A DNA stretch of 58,848 nt from Streptomyces mayonensis (GCF_018982965.1 NZ_JACBYP010000045.1:1-58848); one strand, 5' to 3'. Shown: positions 41,214 to 50,995, counted from the stretch's first letter. Numbers and translations are program-made. Notes: generated from the sequence alone by a model not told the origin.

Positions 41214-43874
41214 ATGGCTTCCCTCGGTCCGACGGCCGCCTCGCGGCGCTTCCCCGCGGAGCCGGTGAGCGCCGCCGCGGCCCGGAACTTCGTGCACCGC
41301 GCACTGCGGGACACCGCGTCGCACCTGGTGGACACGGCTCAGCTCCTGGTCAGCGAGCTGGTCACCAACGCGGTGCTGCACGCGCGCACCGAGATCGAGG
41401 TGACGGTCTCGCGATCCGACGGCCGGGTGCGCGTCCTGGTCGGTGACCGCCGGCCTGGTCGCGGTCTCGTATCGCCCTCCTGCCCGGCGTACGCCGGTAC
41501 GGGCCAGGGGCTGGCGCTGGTGGAGCAGCTGGCCTCGCGCTACGGCGCCGACGCCGACGGCGAGCGCAAGACGGCCTGGTTCGAACTGTGGTCCGACGGT
41601 CCGCCGCCCCCGTCTCCGGGGTGGGAGGCGGCCGGGCCGCCATGCGACTCCGAACGGTCCGTGACGCTGGTCGACGTGCCCGGGGCCCTGGACTCGGCCT
41701 GCCGGCAGCACCGGCACGCGGTGCTGCGCGAGCTGACCTTCGCAGCGTCGCACGGAGACCTGTGCGGAGTGCCGCCGGACGACCTGGCGACGGCCAACGA
41801 CATCAGCAACGTGATCAGCGCCTGTGTGGGCCCCGCGCGGGCGGGACCGCTGCCGGAGTCGGGCCTGCGCACCCTGTTCGCGGCCCTGCCGTCCGACGCG
41901 GCCGACGCGGTACGCACCCTGCGCCGCGTCCTGGAACGGGCCGAGGCCGCGGCACGCGAGGAACGGCTCCTGGTGCTGCCGGCCCTGCCGCGCGTCCGTG
42001 CCTTCCAGGACTGGTTCCTCGGACAGATCGTGGGTCAGCTGACCGGCGCCCGCCCCACCGCGTGGACGGTGGTGCCCCGCGAGCCGGAGATCGGCGCCCT
42101 CGAGGTGGCGCCGTGGCACGCGGGGCAGGCGCGGACCAACAGAACGCCGACCGTCGCGGCCGACGAGGGCAACCGCATCATCGCGGCGAACGGCCCGGCC
42201 GCGGACCTCCTGGGCTGGGAGCCGGACGAGCTCGTCGGCCGCAGGCTGACCGTGCTCATTCCCGGGCATCTGCGCGACCGGCACTCGGCCGCCTTCGCGT
42301 CGATGCTGCTGACCGGCCGCACCCGCATCGTGGGCCGCTCCGTGCCGCTGCCCGCGCTGCACCGCGACGGCTCGGTCGTGCCGGTCCGGCTGTTCATCCA
42401 GACGCAGGAGACGGCCGACGGCCGCACCGTGTTCGTCGCCCAGCTCAGCCCGCGGGCCACCAGGTCCCCCGACGTACCCAACGTGCCCGGCGCCGGACGG
42501 GAACCGGCCGGGGACGAGCCCGGCGGCCGGCCGGCGCCCGCCGCCCGGGAGCGGGGCGCCCGGGGCTCCCGTGGGGAGGACACGGAGGGCGGCATGTCCA
42601 CCCTGGAGCGGCTCTCGCTGCTGGCGGATCTGGCGGCGCACTTCAACGACACCCCGGACCTGGCGGAGGGACTGCGGACCGCCGGACGGCTGCTGACGCG
42701 TCGACTGGCCGACTGGTGCGCGGTGGACCTGTTCACCGAGGACTCCCGGCTGGACCGGGTCTGCGTCGTCCACCGGGACCCCCGGGGCCTGCGACCGGAC
42801 GCGTACGAGGGCGGGCTCCCCGAGATTTCCGAGGACGCACGCGGCCCGCTGGCCCGGGCGCTGCGCGGGGCGGGACCACTGCTGCTCACCGACGTCCCCC
42901 CGCCTCAGCGGGCGGCCGCCGCCCTGGACCGCAGCCACTCCGAGCTGTTCCGGGCGCTCGGGGCGGGCAGCGCCGTCGTCGCTCCGCTGCGGGCCCGCCG
43001 TCGGATCTTCGGCGCCCTGACCCTCGCCCGGGCACCCGGCGCGCCCCCGTTCTCGGAGACGGACCTGGCACTCGTCGACGACCTGGTGCACAGCCTGGCG
43101 CTGGGCGTGGACGACGCCCGCCTGTACGAGGCGTCACGGTCCATCGCCGAACGGCTGCAGCGCTCCCTGCTGCCCGGCCTGCCGCGGCTCGACCACCTCG
43201 GGCTGGCCGCGCGGTACGCCGCCTCCTCGACCACCGCGCAGGTCGGCGGCGACTGGTACGACAGCTTCGTCCTGCCCGACGGGAACACCGCCGTGGTCAT
43301 CGGGGACGTCACCGGCCACGACCTGGACGCGGCCATCGCGATGAGCCAGCTGCGCAGCATGCTCCGCGGCATCGCCCTGGACCGCCGGGAACCGCCCGCC
43401 GAGGTGCTGCGCCGCCTGGACCTGGCCAACCACAGCCTGCGCCAGGAGGCCACCGCCACCTGCGCCTACGGCCTCGTCAAGGGCCCCGCGCACGGCCCCT
43501 GGGAGCTGACGTACGCCTGTGCCGGCCATCCGCCGCCGCTGCTCACGACCCGGGAGGGGGAGACCCGCTACCTGGAGGACGGCGCCGGGCTGCTGCTCGG
43601 CATGGACCCCACGCTGCCGCGGGCCAGTGCCCGGCAGGCGCTTCCGGCCCATTCGACGCTGCTGTTCTACACCGACGGTCTGGTCGAGCGCCGCGACGAA
43701 TCCCTCGACGACGCGCTGGAGCGGCTGCGGCGGCACACCGCCGACCTGGCGCGCGAGCCCCTCGACACGTTCTGCGACGAGCTGCTGATCGGCCTCGGCG
43801 CCGACAACGCGGACGACATCGCCCTCCTGGCGGTCCGCCCCTCTCCGCCCTCCGTCCGCGACGACAGGGCATAG
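41214..43874 (+). CDS. Multidomain regulator: ATPase + PAS + GAF + PP2C (SpoIIE) phosphatase
   Basis: About 886 residues. Residues 1-125 form an RsbW-like HATPase (QLLVSELVTNAVLHA N-box; GTGQGLALVEQLASRYG G2). Residues ~150-290 are an undefined helical domain. A PAS domain (~310-415; AANGPAADLLGWEPDELVGR), GAF (~460-640) and PP2C/SpoIIE domain (~645-882; VGGDWYDSF, GDVTGHDLDAAIAMSQLRSML, YTDGLVER, NADDIALLAV) follow. Anti-sigma kinase and phosphatase in one chain suggests a self-contained partner-switching regulator. In Streptomyces the ATPase is more often C-terminal. ATG 41214 is likely; an in-frame frame from 41061 adds 51 residues without SD. Partners unknown. Confidence 0.88.
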   Translation: MASLGPTAASRRFPAEPVSAAAARNFVHRALRDTASHLVDTAQLLVSELVTNAVLHARTEIEVTVSRSDGRVRVLVGDRRPGRGLVSPSCPAYAGTGQGLALVEQLASRYGADADGERKTAWFELWSDGPPPPSPGWEAAGPPCDSERSVTLVDVPGALDSACRQHRHAVLRELTFAASHGDLCGVPPDDLATANDISNVISACVGPARAGPLPESGLRTLFAALPSDAADAVRTLRRVLERAEAAAREERLLVLPALPRVRAFQDWFLGQIVGQLTGARPTAWTVVPREPEIGALEVAPWHAGQARTNRTPTVAADEGNRIIAANGPAADLLGWEPDELVGRRLTVLIPGHLRDRHSAAFASMLLTGRTRIVGRSVPLPALHRDGSVVPVRLFIQTQETADGRTVFVAQLSPRATRSPDVPNVPGAGREPAGDEPGGRPAPAARERGARGSRGEDTEGGMSTLERLSLLADLAAHFNDTPDLAEGLRTAGRLLTRRLADWCAVDLFTEDSRLDRVCVVHRDPRGLRPDAYEGGLPEISEDARGPLARALRGAGPLLLTDVPPPQRAAAALDRSHSELFRALGAGSAVVAPLRARRRIFGALTLARAPGAPPFSETDLALVDDLVHSLALGVDDARLYEASRSIAERLQRSLLPGLPRLDHLGLAARYAASSTTAQVGGDWYDSFVLPDGNTAVVIGDVTGHDLDAAIAMSQLRSMLRGIALDRREPPAEVLRRLDLANHSLRQEATATCAYGLVKGPAHGPWELTYACAGHPPPLLTTREGETRYLEDGAGLLLGMDPTLPRASARQALPAHSTLLFYTDGLVERRDESLDDALERLRRHTADLAREPLDTFCDELLIGLGADNADDIALLAVRPSPPSVRDDRA

Positions 43875-43907
43875 CGCTGCCGGGGCGCCTGCCGGGCGCT
43901 GCCGGTT

Positions 43908-43923
43908 CTGCCCGTTCGGGCAG
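43908..43923. terminator. Palindromic hairpin after the phosphatase gene
   Basis: CTGCCC-GTTC-GGGCAG is a perfect 6-bp stem with a four-base loop, 34 bases after the phosphatase stop. It may be a small terminator; no T-run follows. Confidence 0.4.
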
Positions 43924-44009
43924 TCCCTTGTGCCTTCCGGTCTCCTGACGGTCCGGCAGAACGCCGTTAGCCTCCCACTCGTGAGCATCACGTCCCGGCG
44001 AGCGGCCAG

Positions 44010-45182
44010 GTGAACGAAGAGCGACTGACCGCGGCGCGGCCCGCCGACGGCACGGACGACCCGCCGCCCGAGCGGCCGGAGACGCAGGAGCAGGCGGAGC
44101 AACCGGCGCAGGCGGAAGCACCCGAGCAGCCCGGGAAGCGGCCCAAACGCAAACGCCGGGGCCCGGGCCCCTTCACCCTGCTGCTGCTTCCGGGCCTGCT
44201 GACCGTCACCGGCGTGGCCGCGTTCCTCGCGCTGGGCGGCCTGCCCGCCCCGTGGCAGGACGACTCGGACGCCAAGGGACCGGCGACGGCCGGCATCGAC
44301 CCCTCCTACGTGCCGTGGCTGCGCAAGGCGGCCTCGGCGTGCACCGTCCTCGAACCGTCCGTGCTCGCCGCTCAGATCGACCAGCTCTCCGGCTGGAGCG
44401 ACGACACCGACGACCTCTCGGGCCAGAAGGGCATCGCCGCCTTCACCGACGGCGAGTGGCGGACCTGGGGCAAGGACGACGACGGCAACGGCACGTCCTC
44501 GCCCCACGATCCGGCGGACGCCATCATGGCGCTCGGCCGGCGGGACTGCTCCCTGGCCGAGAAGGTGACCGGGCTGCGGACCGAGGGCAGGGTCAACGGC
44601 GACCTGGTGGACCTGATGCTCGCCGCGTACGCCACCGGACCGGACGCCGTGACCGGGGCGGGGCGCGTCCCTGCCGGGGCCAGGACCTACCTGGAGGAGG
44701 TCAGCGCCCTGATCCCCCGGTACGAGGTGCTCGACCGCGAGGACGCGGGCGGCGGTTCCGGCGGCGCGGCCGGGGCCCTGCTGACCGCCCCGGTGAGCCC
44801 CCTGACCATCACCTCGCCCTACGGCTCGCGCGAGCACCCGCTGACGGGTGTGACCAAGCTGCACACCGGCGTGGACTTCGCGGCACCCCAGGGCGCACCG
44901 GTCGTCGCGGCGCGGAAGGGCCGTGTCGTGTTCGCCGCCTCCACCAGCGCGTACGGCAACCGCATCGTGATCGACCACGGGACCATCCAGGGCAAGCGGG
45001 TGGAGACGACGTACAGTCACCTGTCGGCCCTGGAGGTGGCCGTGGGCCAGGACGTGGAGGCCGGTGCGCCGATCGGACGGGTCGGCTCCACCGGGCTGTC
45101 CACCGGCCCCCACCTGCACTTCGAGGTCATCCTCGACGGCTACTACACCGATCCGCGCCCGTGGGTGGTCGCGCAGGGGTAG
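44010..45182 (+). CDS. Membrane-anchored M23 peptidase (LytM-like)
   Basis: 390 residues. An acidic, Pro/Gln-rich cytoplasmic tail and basic patch (KRPKRKRRG) precede a membrane anchor (FTLLLLPGLLTVTGVAAFLALGG). The extracellular part has a helical, lysozyme-like middle domain (~90-240), then the zinc M23 domain: TKLHTGVDFAAPQGAPV and TGPHLHFEV supply His/Asp and the HxH. It would cut peptidoglycan cross-links or act as an adaptor. GTG 44010 is the start by homology; SD weak. It stands alone. Confidence 0.87.
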   Translation: MNEERLTAARPADGTDDPPPERPETQEQAEQPAQAEAPEQPGKRPKRKRRGPGPFTLLLLPGLLTVTGVAAFLALGGLPAPWQDDSDAKGPATAGIDPSYVPWLRKAASACTVLEPSVLAAQIDQLSGWSDDTDDLSGQKGIAAFTDGEWRTWGKDDDGNGTSSPHDPADAIMALGRRDCSLAEKVTGLRTEGRVNGDLVDLMLAAYATGPDAVTGAGRVPAGARTYLEEVSALIPRYEVLDREDAGGGSGGAAGALLTAPVSPLTITSPYGSREHPLTGVTKLHTGVDFAAPQGAPVVAARKGRVVFAASTSAYGNRIVIDHGTIQGKRVETTYSHLSALEVAVGQDVEAGAPIGRVGSTGLSTGPHLHFEVILDGYYTDPRPWVVAQG

Positions 45183-45248
45183 GTACGGCGCGGCGGGCGG
45201 CCGTGCGCGGAGGGGTTTGGTCCGGGGGATTCCGTCGAAGGACTCAGC

Positions 45249-46772
45249 ATGAGCGAGTCGAAGCGCGAGACGGAACGGAAGTACGAGCCCTCCTCCGGCG
45301 CCGACGGCGTGCCGGACCTCACCGGCGTCGGTCCGGTCGCCTCGGTCGTCCCGGCGGGGTGCGCCGAGCTCGACGCTGTCTACCACGACACGGCGGACCT
45401 GCGACTGGCCGCGGCGTCGGTCACCCTGCGCCGCCGGACCGGTGGCCCCGACGCCGGATGGCACCTGAAGCTGCCGCTCGGCGGGGACACCCGGGAGGAG
45501 CTGCGGGCCCCGTTGTCGGACGACGTGCCCGGGGAACTGCGCGAGTTGGTGCTCTCGCGCACCCGGGGCGCGGAGCTGGTCCCGGTCGTCCGGATCCGGT
45601 CCGCGCGGGCCGTGCGGCATCTGCGCGACACCGGCGGCGGGGTGCTCGCGGAGGTGAGCCTGGACGAGGTGCGCGCGGACTGCCTCCTGTCCGGCGGTGG
45701 ACGTGCCGAGTGGAGCGAGCTGGAGGTCGAACTCGCCGACGGCGTCTCCGTGTCGTTGCTGGACAAGGTCGAGAAGAGGCTCCGCAAGAAGGGCGTCGTG
45801 CGGGCGGACAGCCCTTCCAAGCTGGTACGGGCACTGCGGGACACGGGCGCTGCGGTGGAGCCGGCGGGGCCCCTCGGTGCGGTCGCCGGGTCGCCCGGCT
45901 GGTACGTGCCGGCGTACCTGCGTGAGCAGGCCGGCATCCTGGTGGCGCTGGATCCGGCGGTCCGTCGTGACCTCCCCGACGCCGTCCACCGGATGCGCGT
46001 GACGTGCCGGCGGCTGCGCGCCTGTCTGCGCTCGTACCGGTCGGTGCTCGACCGGCGGGTCACGGATCCCGTGCGCACCGAGCTGCGGTGGCTGGCCGGT
46101 GAGTTGGGAGTGGCGCGCGATCAGGAGGTGCTGGGCGAACGGATCGGCGGCGCGCTGGCGGACCTGCCCGGCGAACTCGTGCTCGGTCCCGTGGCGGCCC
46201 GGCTCCGCGTGTGGGAGGTCTCCCGGGGCGCAGACGCGCGGGCCCGGGCGTACGAGGCCCTGTCCACGCCGCGCTATCTGCGTCTCCTCGACGCGCTGGA
46301 CGCGCTGGTCCGGCAACCGCCGCTGCGTGCCGGGGCCGCGAGCGGGCGGGAGAGCACCATGGCACGGGCGGTGCTCAAGGAGTACGGCCGTCTCGCCGGA
46401 CGCATGGAGCACGCACTGGCCCAACCGCCCGGCCGGGTACGGGACACGGAGCTGCACGAGGCGCGCAAGGCGGCCAAGAAGCTCCGCTACGCCGCCGAGG
46501 TGGCACGTGGGGCTCTCGGCAGGCCGGCGGCCCGGCTGGGCAGCCGCGCCAAGTCCCTGCAGACGCTGCTGGGCGAGCACCAGGACGCCGTCGTCGCCCA
46601 GGACGCCCTGCGCCAGGTGGCCGTGGCGGCCCACGAGGCGGGCGAATCGGCTTTCACCTGGGGGCTGTTGCACGGCCTTGAGCGGGCGGTGGCCGATGCG
46701 CGGCTGGCGGAGCTGCCCGGTGTGTGGCGGGCGATGTCACAACCGGCGCTGCGGGCGCCGCTCGGCCGCTGA
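45249..46772 (+). CDS. CYTH-CHAD domain protein
   Basis: 507 residues. The N-terminal CYTH domain starts with ETERKYE (ExExK), then LDAVYHDTADLRLAAASVTLRRR, GWHLKLP and SELEVEL, typical of triphosphate tunnel metalloenzymes. The C-terminal CHAD domain (~210-500) shows VHRMRVTCRRLRACLRSY, RWLAGELGVARDQEVL and HEARKAAKKLRYAAEV, a helical His-rich polyphosphate-binding fold. Such proteins bind or hydrolyse polyphosphate. ATG 45249. Convergent with the small hypothetical gene on the right. Confidence 0.92.
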   Translation: MSESKRETERKYEPSSGADGVPDLTGVGPVASVVPAGCAELDAVYHDTADLRLAAASVTLRRRTGGPDAGWHLKLPLGGDTREELRAPLSDDVPGELRELVLSRTRGAELVPVVRIRSARAVRHLRDTGGGVLAEVSLDEVRADCLLSGGGRAEWSELEVELADGVSVSLLDKVEKRLRKKGVVRADSPSKLVRALRDTGAAVEPAGPLGAVAGSPGWYVPAYLREQAGILVALDPAVRRDLPDAVHRMRVTCRRLRACLRSYRSVLDRRVTDPVRTELRWLAGELGVARDQEVLGERIGGALADLPGELVLGPVAARLRVWEVSRGADARARAYEALSTPRYLRLLDALDALVRQPPLRAGAASGRESTMARAVLKEYGRLAGRMEHALAQPPGRVRDTELHEARKAAKKLRYAAEVARGALGRPAARLGSRAKSLQTLLGEHQDAVVAQDALRQVAVAAHEAGESAFTWGLLHGLERAVADARLAELPGVWRAMSQPALRAPLGR

Positions 46773-46805
46773 CCGGCGGCGCGCATCCCGCGGGGCGTCC
46801 CGGTC
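46770..46805. terminator. Weak convergent hairpin
   Basis: TGACCGG and CCGGTCA can pair across 22 bases in the gap between the convergent CYTH-CHAD and hypothetical genes. The stem is 7 bp and overlaps both stops. Weak candidate. Confidence 0.3.
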
Positions 46806-47205
46806 ACGCCGCCCGGGGTGTGCCCTGCTCACGCCGGGCGCGCAGCTGCCGCGGCAGTTCGGAGACCGGCGTCGGCGGGGTGCGGACCACACCGACCCGG
46901 TAGGTGGTCCGGTCGGGGTCGGCTATCGGCTCACCGAGCGTGATCCTGCCCGCGGCGTGCAGCGCGTCGCACACGGCGGTCGGCAGCGCGGCGTAGCAGC
47001 CGCCCCGGCCGGTGACGGAGTCCAGCGGCCGCCAGTAGCTGTATCTGCGCCGCCCGTCCTGGCGCACCGTGACGAAGACCGGCGTGCGCGCGTCGGCGAC
47101 GACGCGGAGGACTTCGGTCTCGGCGGCTCCGGGCTCGGCGGGGCGTGAGCGGCGGGATCCGCGCGGGACGGCGGTCAGCGGGCGTGCGGCGGCGGTGTGG
47201 AGCAT
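46804..47205 (-). CDS. Hypothetical protein, Arg-rich N-terminus
   Basis: 133 residues. I do not recognise a family. It has a basic N-terminal tail (PRGSRRSRPAEPG), then a predicted mixed alpha/beta core with VFVTVRQDGRRRYSYWRPLDSV, YAALPTAVCDALHAAGRITLGEPIADPDRTTYRVGVV, and a basic C-terminus. ATG 47205 has GGAAAGG upstream. Soluble; no signal or membrane segment. It may be a Streptomyces-specific protein. Confidence 0.7.
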   Translation of the reverse strand: MLHTAAARPLTAVPRGSRRSRPAEPGAAETEVLRVVADARTPVFVTVRQDGRRRYSYWRPLDSVTGRGGCYAALPTAVCDALHAAGRITLGEPIADPDRTTYRVGVVRTPPTPVSELPRQLRARREQGTPRAA

Positions 47206-47452
47206 CGGTGGCGGCCTTTCCGGGTCAGTACGTCAAGATCTCCTACCCGGTCGGGCCGGTGTTGATCTCTGTCCCGCCTCATTCTTCCTGACGGCACCGA
47301 CAACTCTCGCCGTATTTACCGAATCTGCGGCACTGAAATGATCTTCCCGGCGGGCGCGGACCGTACCGCCGCGCCGGGACGGCCCGGTTCTCCGGCCCGC
47401 GCGCCCGGCGAACGGGCGGTGGGCGAGCGGGAGAACCCGACGGTCCCAGGCG
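47206..47452. promoter_or_regulatory. Region between hypothetical gene and pyc end
   Basis: The stretch 47225-47340 is relatively AT-rich and probably holds the promoter of the hypothetical gene on the minus strand. CGCCCG-GCGAA-CGGGCG (47402-47418) is a 6-bp hairpin within a larger partial stem (GGTTCTCC/GGAGAACC) and could be the terminator for pyc. No ORF is seen. Confidence 0.4.
47402..47418 (-). terminator. Terminator-like hairpin after pyc
   Basis: CGCCCG (47402-47407) and CGGGCG (47413-47418) with a five-base loop, 35 bases downstream of the pyruvate carboxylase stop on the minus strand. Perfect but short. Confidence 0.45.
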
Positions 47453-50400
47453 TCAGGTGAGTTGGACGAGGAGGTCGCCGCCCTCGACCTGCTGGATGCG
47501 GTTGATGGCGAGCCGGGTCACCGTGCCGGACTTCTGCGCGGTGATGGTGGCCTCCATCTTCATCGCCTCGATGGTGGCCACGGTCGCCCCGGCCTCCACC
47601 GTGTCCCCCTCGGTGACGGCGAGGGTCACCACGCCGGCGAACGGCGCCGCGACATGGCCCGGGTCGGTCCGGTCCGCCTTCTCGGTGACCGGGACGTCGG
47701 AGGCCGCCGACCGGTCGCGGACCTGGATCGGCCGGAGTTGGCCGTTGAGCGTGGACATCACGGTGCGCATGCCGCGTTCGTCGGCGTCGCCGACCGCCTG
47801 CAGCTCGATGAGCAGCCGGACGCCCGGCTCCAGGTCGACGGTGTGCTCCTTGTCGGGACGCAGCCCGTAGAAGAAGTCCTTGCTGTCCAGGACGCTGGTG
47901 TCGCCGTACGAGGCACGGTGGGTGTCGAACTCCCGCGCGGGGCCCGGGAACAGCAGCCGGTTGAGGGTGGCCCGGCGCTCCTTGCCGAGCCCGGTGCGGT
48001 CGTCGGCGGACAGTTCCGCGACAGGCTTCGCCTCGCCCCGTCCGCGCAGCGCCTTGCTGCGGAACGGCTCGGGCCAGCCGCCGGGCGGGGTGCCCAGCTC
48101 GCCGCGCAGGAAGCCGACGACGGAGTCGGGGATGTCGAACCGGTCCGGTTCCGCCTCGAAGTCGGCCGGGGAGACACCGGCGCCCACCAGGTGCAGGGCG
48201 AGGTCGCCGACCACCTTGGACGACGGGGTGACCTTGACCAGGCGGCCGAGCATGCGGTCGGCGGCGGCGTACATGGCCTCGATGTCCTCGAAACGGTCGC
48301 CGAGCCCGAGCGCGATGGCCTGGGTGCGCAGGTTGGAGAGCTGGCCGCCGGGGATCTCGTGGTGGTAGACGCGGCCGGTCGGGGAGGCGAGGCCCGCCTC
48401 GAAGGGTGCGTAGACCTTGCGGACGCTCTCCCAGTACGGCTCCAGGTCGCCGACGGCCTGGAGGTCGAGCCCGGTGGGCCGGTCGGTGTGGTCGGTGGCG
48501 GCCACGATCGCCGACAGGGACGGCTGCGAGGTGGTGCCGGCCATGGACGCCACCGCCCCGTCGACCGCGTCGGCGCCGGCCTGGATCGCGGCCAGGTAGG
48601 TGGCGAGCTGGCCGCCGGTGGTGTCGTGGGTGTGCAGGTGCACCGGCAGGTCGAACTCGCGGCGCAGCGCGGTCACCAGCTTCGCGGCGGCGGGGGCCCG
48701 CAGCAGCCCCGCCATGTCCTTGACGGCCAGCACATGGGCGCCCGCGTCGACGATCTGCTCGGCGAGACGCAGGTAGTAGTCGAGGGTGTAGAGGCGCTCG
48801 GCGGGGTCGGAGAGGTCGGCGGTGCAACAGAGCGCGACCTCGGCGACGGAGGTGCCCGTCTGCCGTACGGCCTCGATGGCGGGCCGCATCTGCTCGACGT
48901 CGTTGAGGGCGTCGAAGATGCGGAAGATGTCGATGCCGGTGGCGGCGGCCTCCTGCACGAAGGCGTCGGTGACCTCGGTGGGGTACGGCGTGTAGCCGAC
49001 GGTGTTGCGTCCGCGCAGCAGCATCTGGAGGCAGATGTTGGGGGCGGCCTCGCGCAGCGCGGCCAGCCGGTCCCACGGGTCCTCGGCGAGGAAGCGCAGC
49101 GCCACGTCGTAGGTGGCGCCGCCCCAGCACTCCAGGGACAGCAGCTGGGGCAGGGTGCGGGCGACCACCGGGGCGACGGCGAGCATGTCCCTGGTGCGTA
49201 CGCGGGTGGCGAGCAGCGACTGGTGGGCGTCGCGGAAGGTGGTGTCGGTGACGCCGACGGTGGCCGACTCGCGCAGTCGGCGGGCGAAGCCCTCGGGGCC
49301 CAGCTCGGCGAGCAACTGCCGGGACCCGGCCGGAGGTTCGTCCGCGGGCGCGGTCGGCAGCTTGGTGAGCGGATCGATCAGCTCGGGGCGCTCGCCGTGC
49401 GGCTTGTTGACGGTCACGTCGGCGAGGTAGGTCAGCAGCTTGGTGCCGCGGTCGGCGGAGTGGCGTGCGGTGAGCAGGTGCGGGCGCTGCTCGATGAAGG
49501 ACGTGGTGACCCGGCCGCCCTGGAAGTCCGTGTCGTCGAGGACCGCCTGGAGGAAGGGGATGTTGGTGGCGACGCCGCGGATGCGGAACTCGGCCACGGC
49601 GCGCCGGGCCCGGTTCACGGCGGTGGTGAAGTCGCGTCCCCGGCAGGAGAGTTTGACCAGCATCGAGTCGAAGTGCGCGCTGATCTCCGTACCGGCGTGG
49701 GTGGTTCCGCCGTCCAGGCGGATGCCGGAGCCGCCGGGCGAGCGGTAGGCGCTGATCCGGCCGGTGTCGGGCCGGAAGCCGTTGGCCGGGTCCTCGGTGG
49801 TGATGCGGCACTGGAGCGCGGCGCCGCGCAGGGTGATGTTCTCCTGCGCGAGCCCGAGGTCGGCCAGCGTCTCGCCGTCGGCGATGCGCAGCTGGGACTG
49901 GACGAGGTCGACGTCGGTGACCTCCTCGGTCACGGTGTGCTCGACCTGGATGCGCGGGTTCATCTCGATGAAGACGTGGTTGCCGTCGCGGTCGACGAGG
50001 AACTCGACGGTGCCGGCGTTGCGGTAGCCGATCTGCCGGGCGAAGTTCACGGCGTCGACGCAGATCCGCTCGCGCAGGGCGGGGTCGAGGTTGGGCGCGG
50101 GCGCCAGCTCGATCACCTTCTGGTGGCGGCGCTGCACCGAGCAGTCCCGCTCGAAGAGGTGCACGACGCCGCCGTCCGAGTCGGCGAGGATCTGCACCTC
50201 GATGTGACGGGGTTCGACGACCGCCTTCTCCAGGAAGACGGTGGGGTCGCCGAAGGCGGAGGCCGCCTCGCGGGACGCCGCCTCGACGGCCTCGCGCAGC
50301 CGGGCGGGGTCCTCGACGCGGCGCATGCCGCGGCCGCCGCCGCCGGCGACCGCCTTGACGAACACCGGGAAGCCGACGTCGTCGGCGGCGCGGACCAGCT

Positions 50401-50827
50401 CGTCCACGTCGGTGGAGGGCGCGGAGGAGCCGAGGACCGGTACGCCGGCCTCGCGGGCGGCGGCCACGGCGCGGGCCTTGTTGCCGGTCAGTTCGAGGAT
50501 CCTGGCGCTGGGGCCGACGAAGGTGATCCCGGCCTCCTCGCAGGCACGGGCGAGTTCGGGGTTCTCGGACAGGAACCCGTAGCCCGGGTAGACGGCGTCG
50601 GCCCCCGCCCGCCGGGCCGCACGGACGACCTCCTCCACGGAGAGGTACGCGCGCACCGGATGGCCCGGCTCCCCGATCTCGTAGGCCTCGTCGGCCTTGA
50701 GCCGGTGCAGCGAGTTGCGGTCCTCGTGCGGGAAGACGGCGACGGTGCGCGCGCCGAGCTCGTAGCCCGCCCGAAACGCACGGATCGCGATCTCACCGCG
50801 GTTGGCGACCAGCACCTTGCGGAACAT
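47453..50827 (-). CDS. pyc: Pyruvate carboxylase
   Basis: About 1124 residues, the full length of single-chain pyruvate carboxylases. The N-terminal biotin carboxylase starts MFRKVLVANRGEIAIRAFRA; GGGGRGMRRV is the Gly-rich ATP loop and FIEMNPRIQVEHTVTEE is typical. The carboxyltransferase has TDTTFRDAHQSLLATRVRT with a metal site and VKDMAGLLRAPA. The C-terminal biotinyl domain has EAMKMEA with the biotinylated Lys. It converts pyruvate and bicarbonate to oxaloacetate for anaplerosis. ATG 50827 has AAAGG upstream. It stands alone. Confidence 0.97.
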   Translation of the reverse strand: MFRKVLVANRGEIAIRAFRAGYELGARTVAVFPHEDRNSLHRLKADEAYEIGEPGHPVRAYLSVEEVVRAARRAGADAVYPGYGFLSENPELARACEEAGITFVGPSARILELTGNKARAVAAAREAGVPVLGSSAPSTDVDELVRAADDVGFPVFVKAVAGGGGRGMRRVEDPARLREAVEAASREAASAFGDPTVFLEKAVVEPRHIEVQILADSDGGVVHLFERDCSVQRRHQKVIELAPAPNLDPALRERICVDAVNFARQIGYRNAGTVEFLVDRDGNHVFIEMNPRIQVEHTVTEEVTDVDLVQSQLRIADGETLADLGLAQENITLRGAALQCRITTEDPANGFRPDTGRISAYRSPGGSGIRLDGGTTHAGTEISAHFDSMLVKLSCRGRDFTTAVNRARRAVAEFRIRGVATNIPFLQAVLDDTDFQGGRVTTSFIEQRPHLLTARHSADRGTKLLTYLADVTVNKPHGERPELIDPLTKLPTAPADEPPAGSRQLLAELGPEGFARRLRESATVGVTDTTFRDAHQSLLATRVRTRDMLAVAPVVARTLPQLLSLECWGGATYDVALRFLAEDPWDRLAALREAAPNICLQMLLRGRNTVGYTPYPTEVTDAFVQEAAATGIDIFRIFDALNDVEQMRPAIEAVRQTGTSVAEVALCCTADLSDPAERLYTLDYYLRLAEQIVDAGAHVLAVKDMAGLLRAPAAAKLVTALRREFDLPVHLHTHDTTGGQLATYLAAIQAGADAVDGAVASMAGTTSQPSLSAIVAATDHTDRPTGLDLQAVGDLEPYWESVRKVYAPFEAGLASPTGRVYHHEIPGGQLSNLRTQAIALGLGDRFEDIEAMYAAADRMLGRLVKVTPSSKVVGDLALHLVGAGVSPADFEAEPDRFDIPDSVVGFLRGELGTPPGGWPEPFRSKALRGRGEAKPVAELSADDRTGLGKERRATLNRLLFPGPAREFDTHRASYGDTSVLDSKDFFYGLRPDKEHTVDLEPGVRLLIELQAVGDADERGMRTVMSTLNGQLRPIQVRDRSAASDVPVTEKADRTDPGHVAAPFAGVVTLAVTEGDTVEAGATVATIEAMKMEATITAQKSGTVTRLAINRIQQVEGGDLLVQLT

Positions 50828-50973
50828 TCTTGATCCTTTCAGCCTGCCGGGTGACCTGACCATGGTGTCGGCGCCGCCTGCGGTACGCCATGTGAGCCGG
50901 GCCACTCCGCGCCTCAGCGGACTTTGGCGGCTCTCTTAAGGCTTTCTGAAGTCCGCCTTCGAACGGCCGTTTC

Positions 50974-50995
50974 AACGCCGGAGGCGTTCTAGGCT
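50974..50995 (+). promoter_or_regulatory. Inverted repeat and -10-like element between pyc and CAP gene
   Basis: AACGCC-GGA-GGCGTT (50974-50988) is a perfect inverted repeat immediately followed by TAGGCT (50990-50995), a -10-like hexamer in front of the CAP-domain gene. The gap is 255 bases; nothing else is seen apart from GC-poorer sequence around 50930-50975. Confidence 0.4.

Noticed and set aside
47462..50833. A long open frame antisense to pyruvate carboxylase
   Set aside because: Shadow frame caused by GC-rich third codon positions; pyc has full-length homology and motifs.
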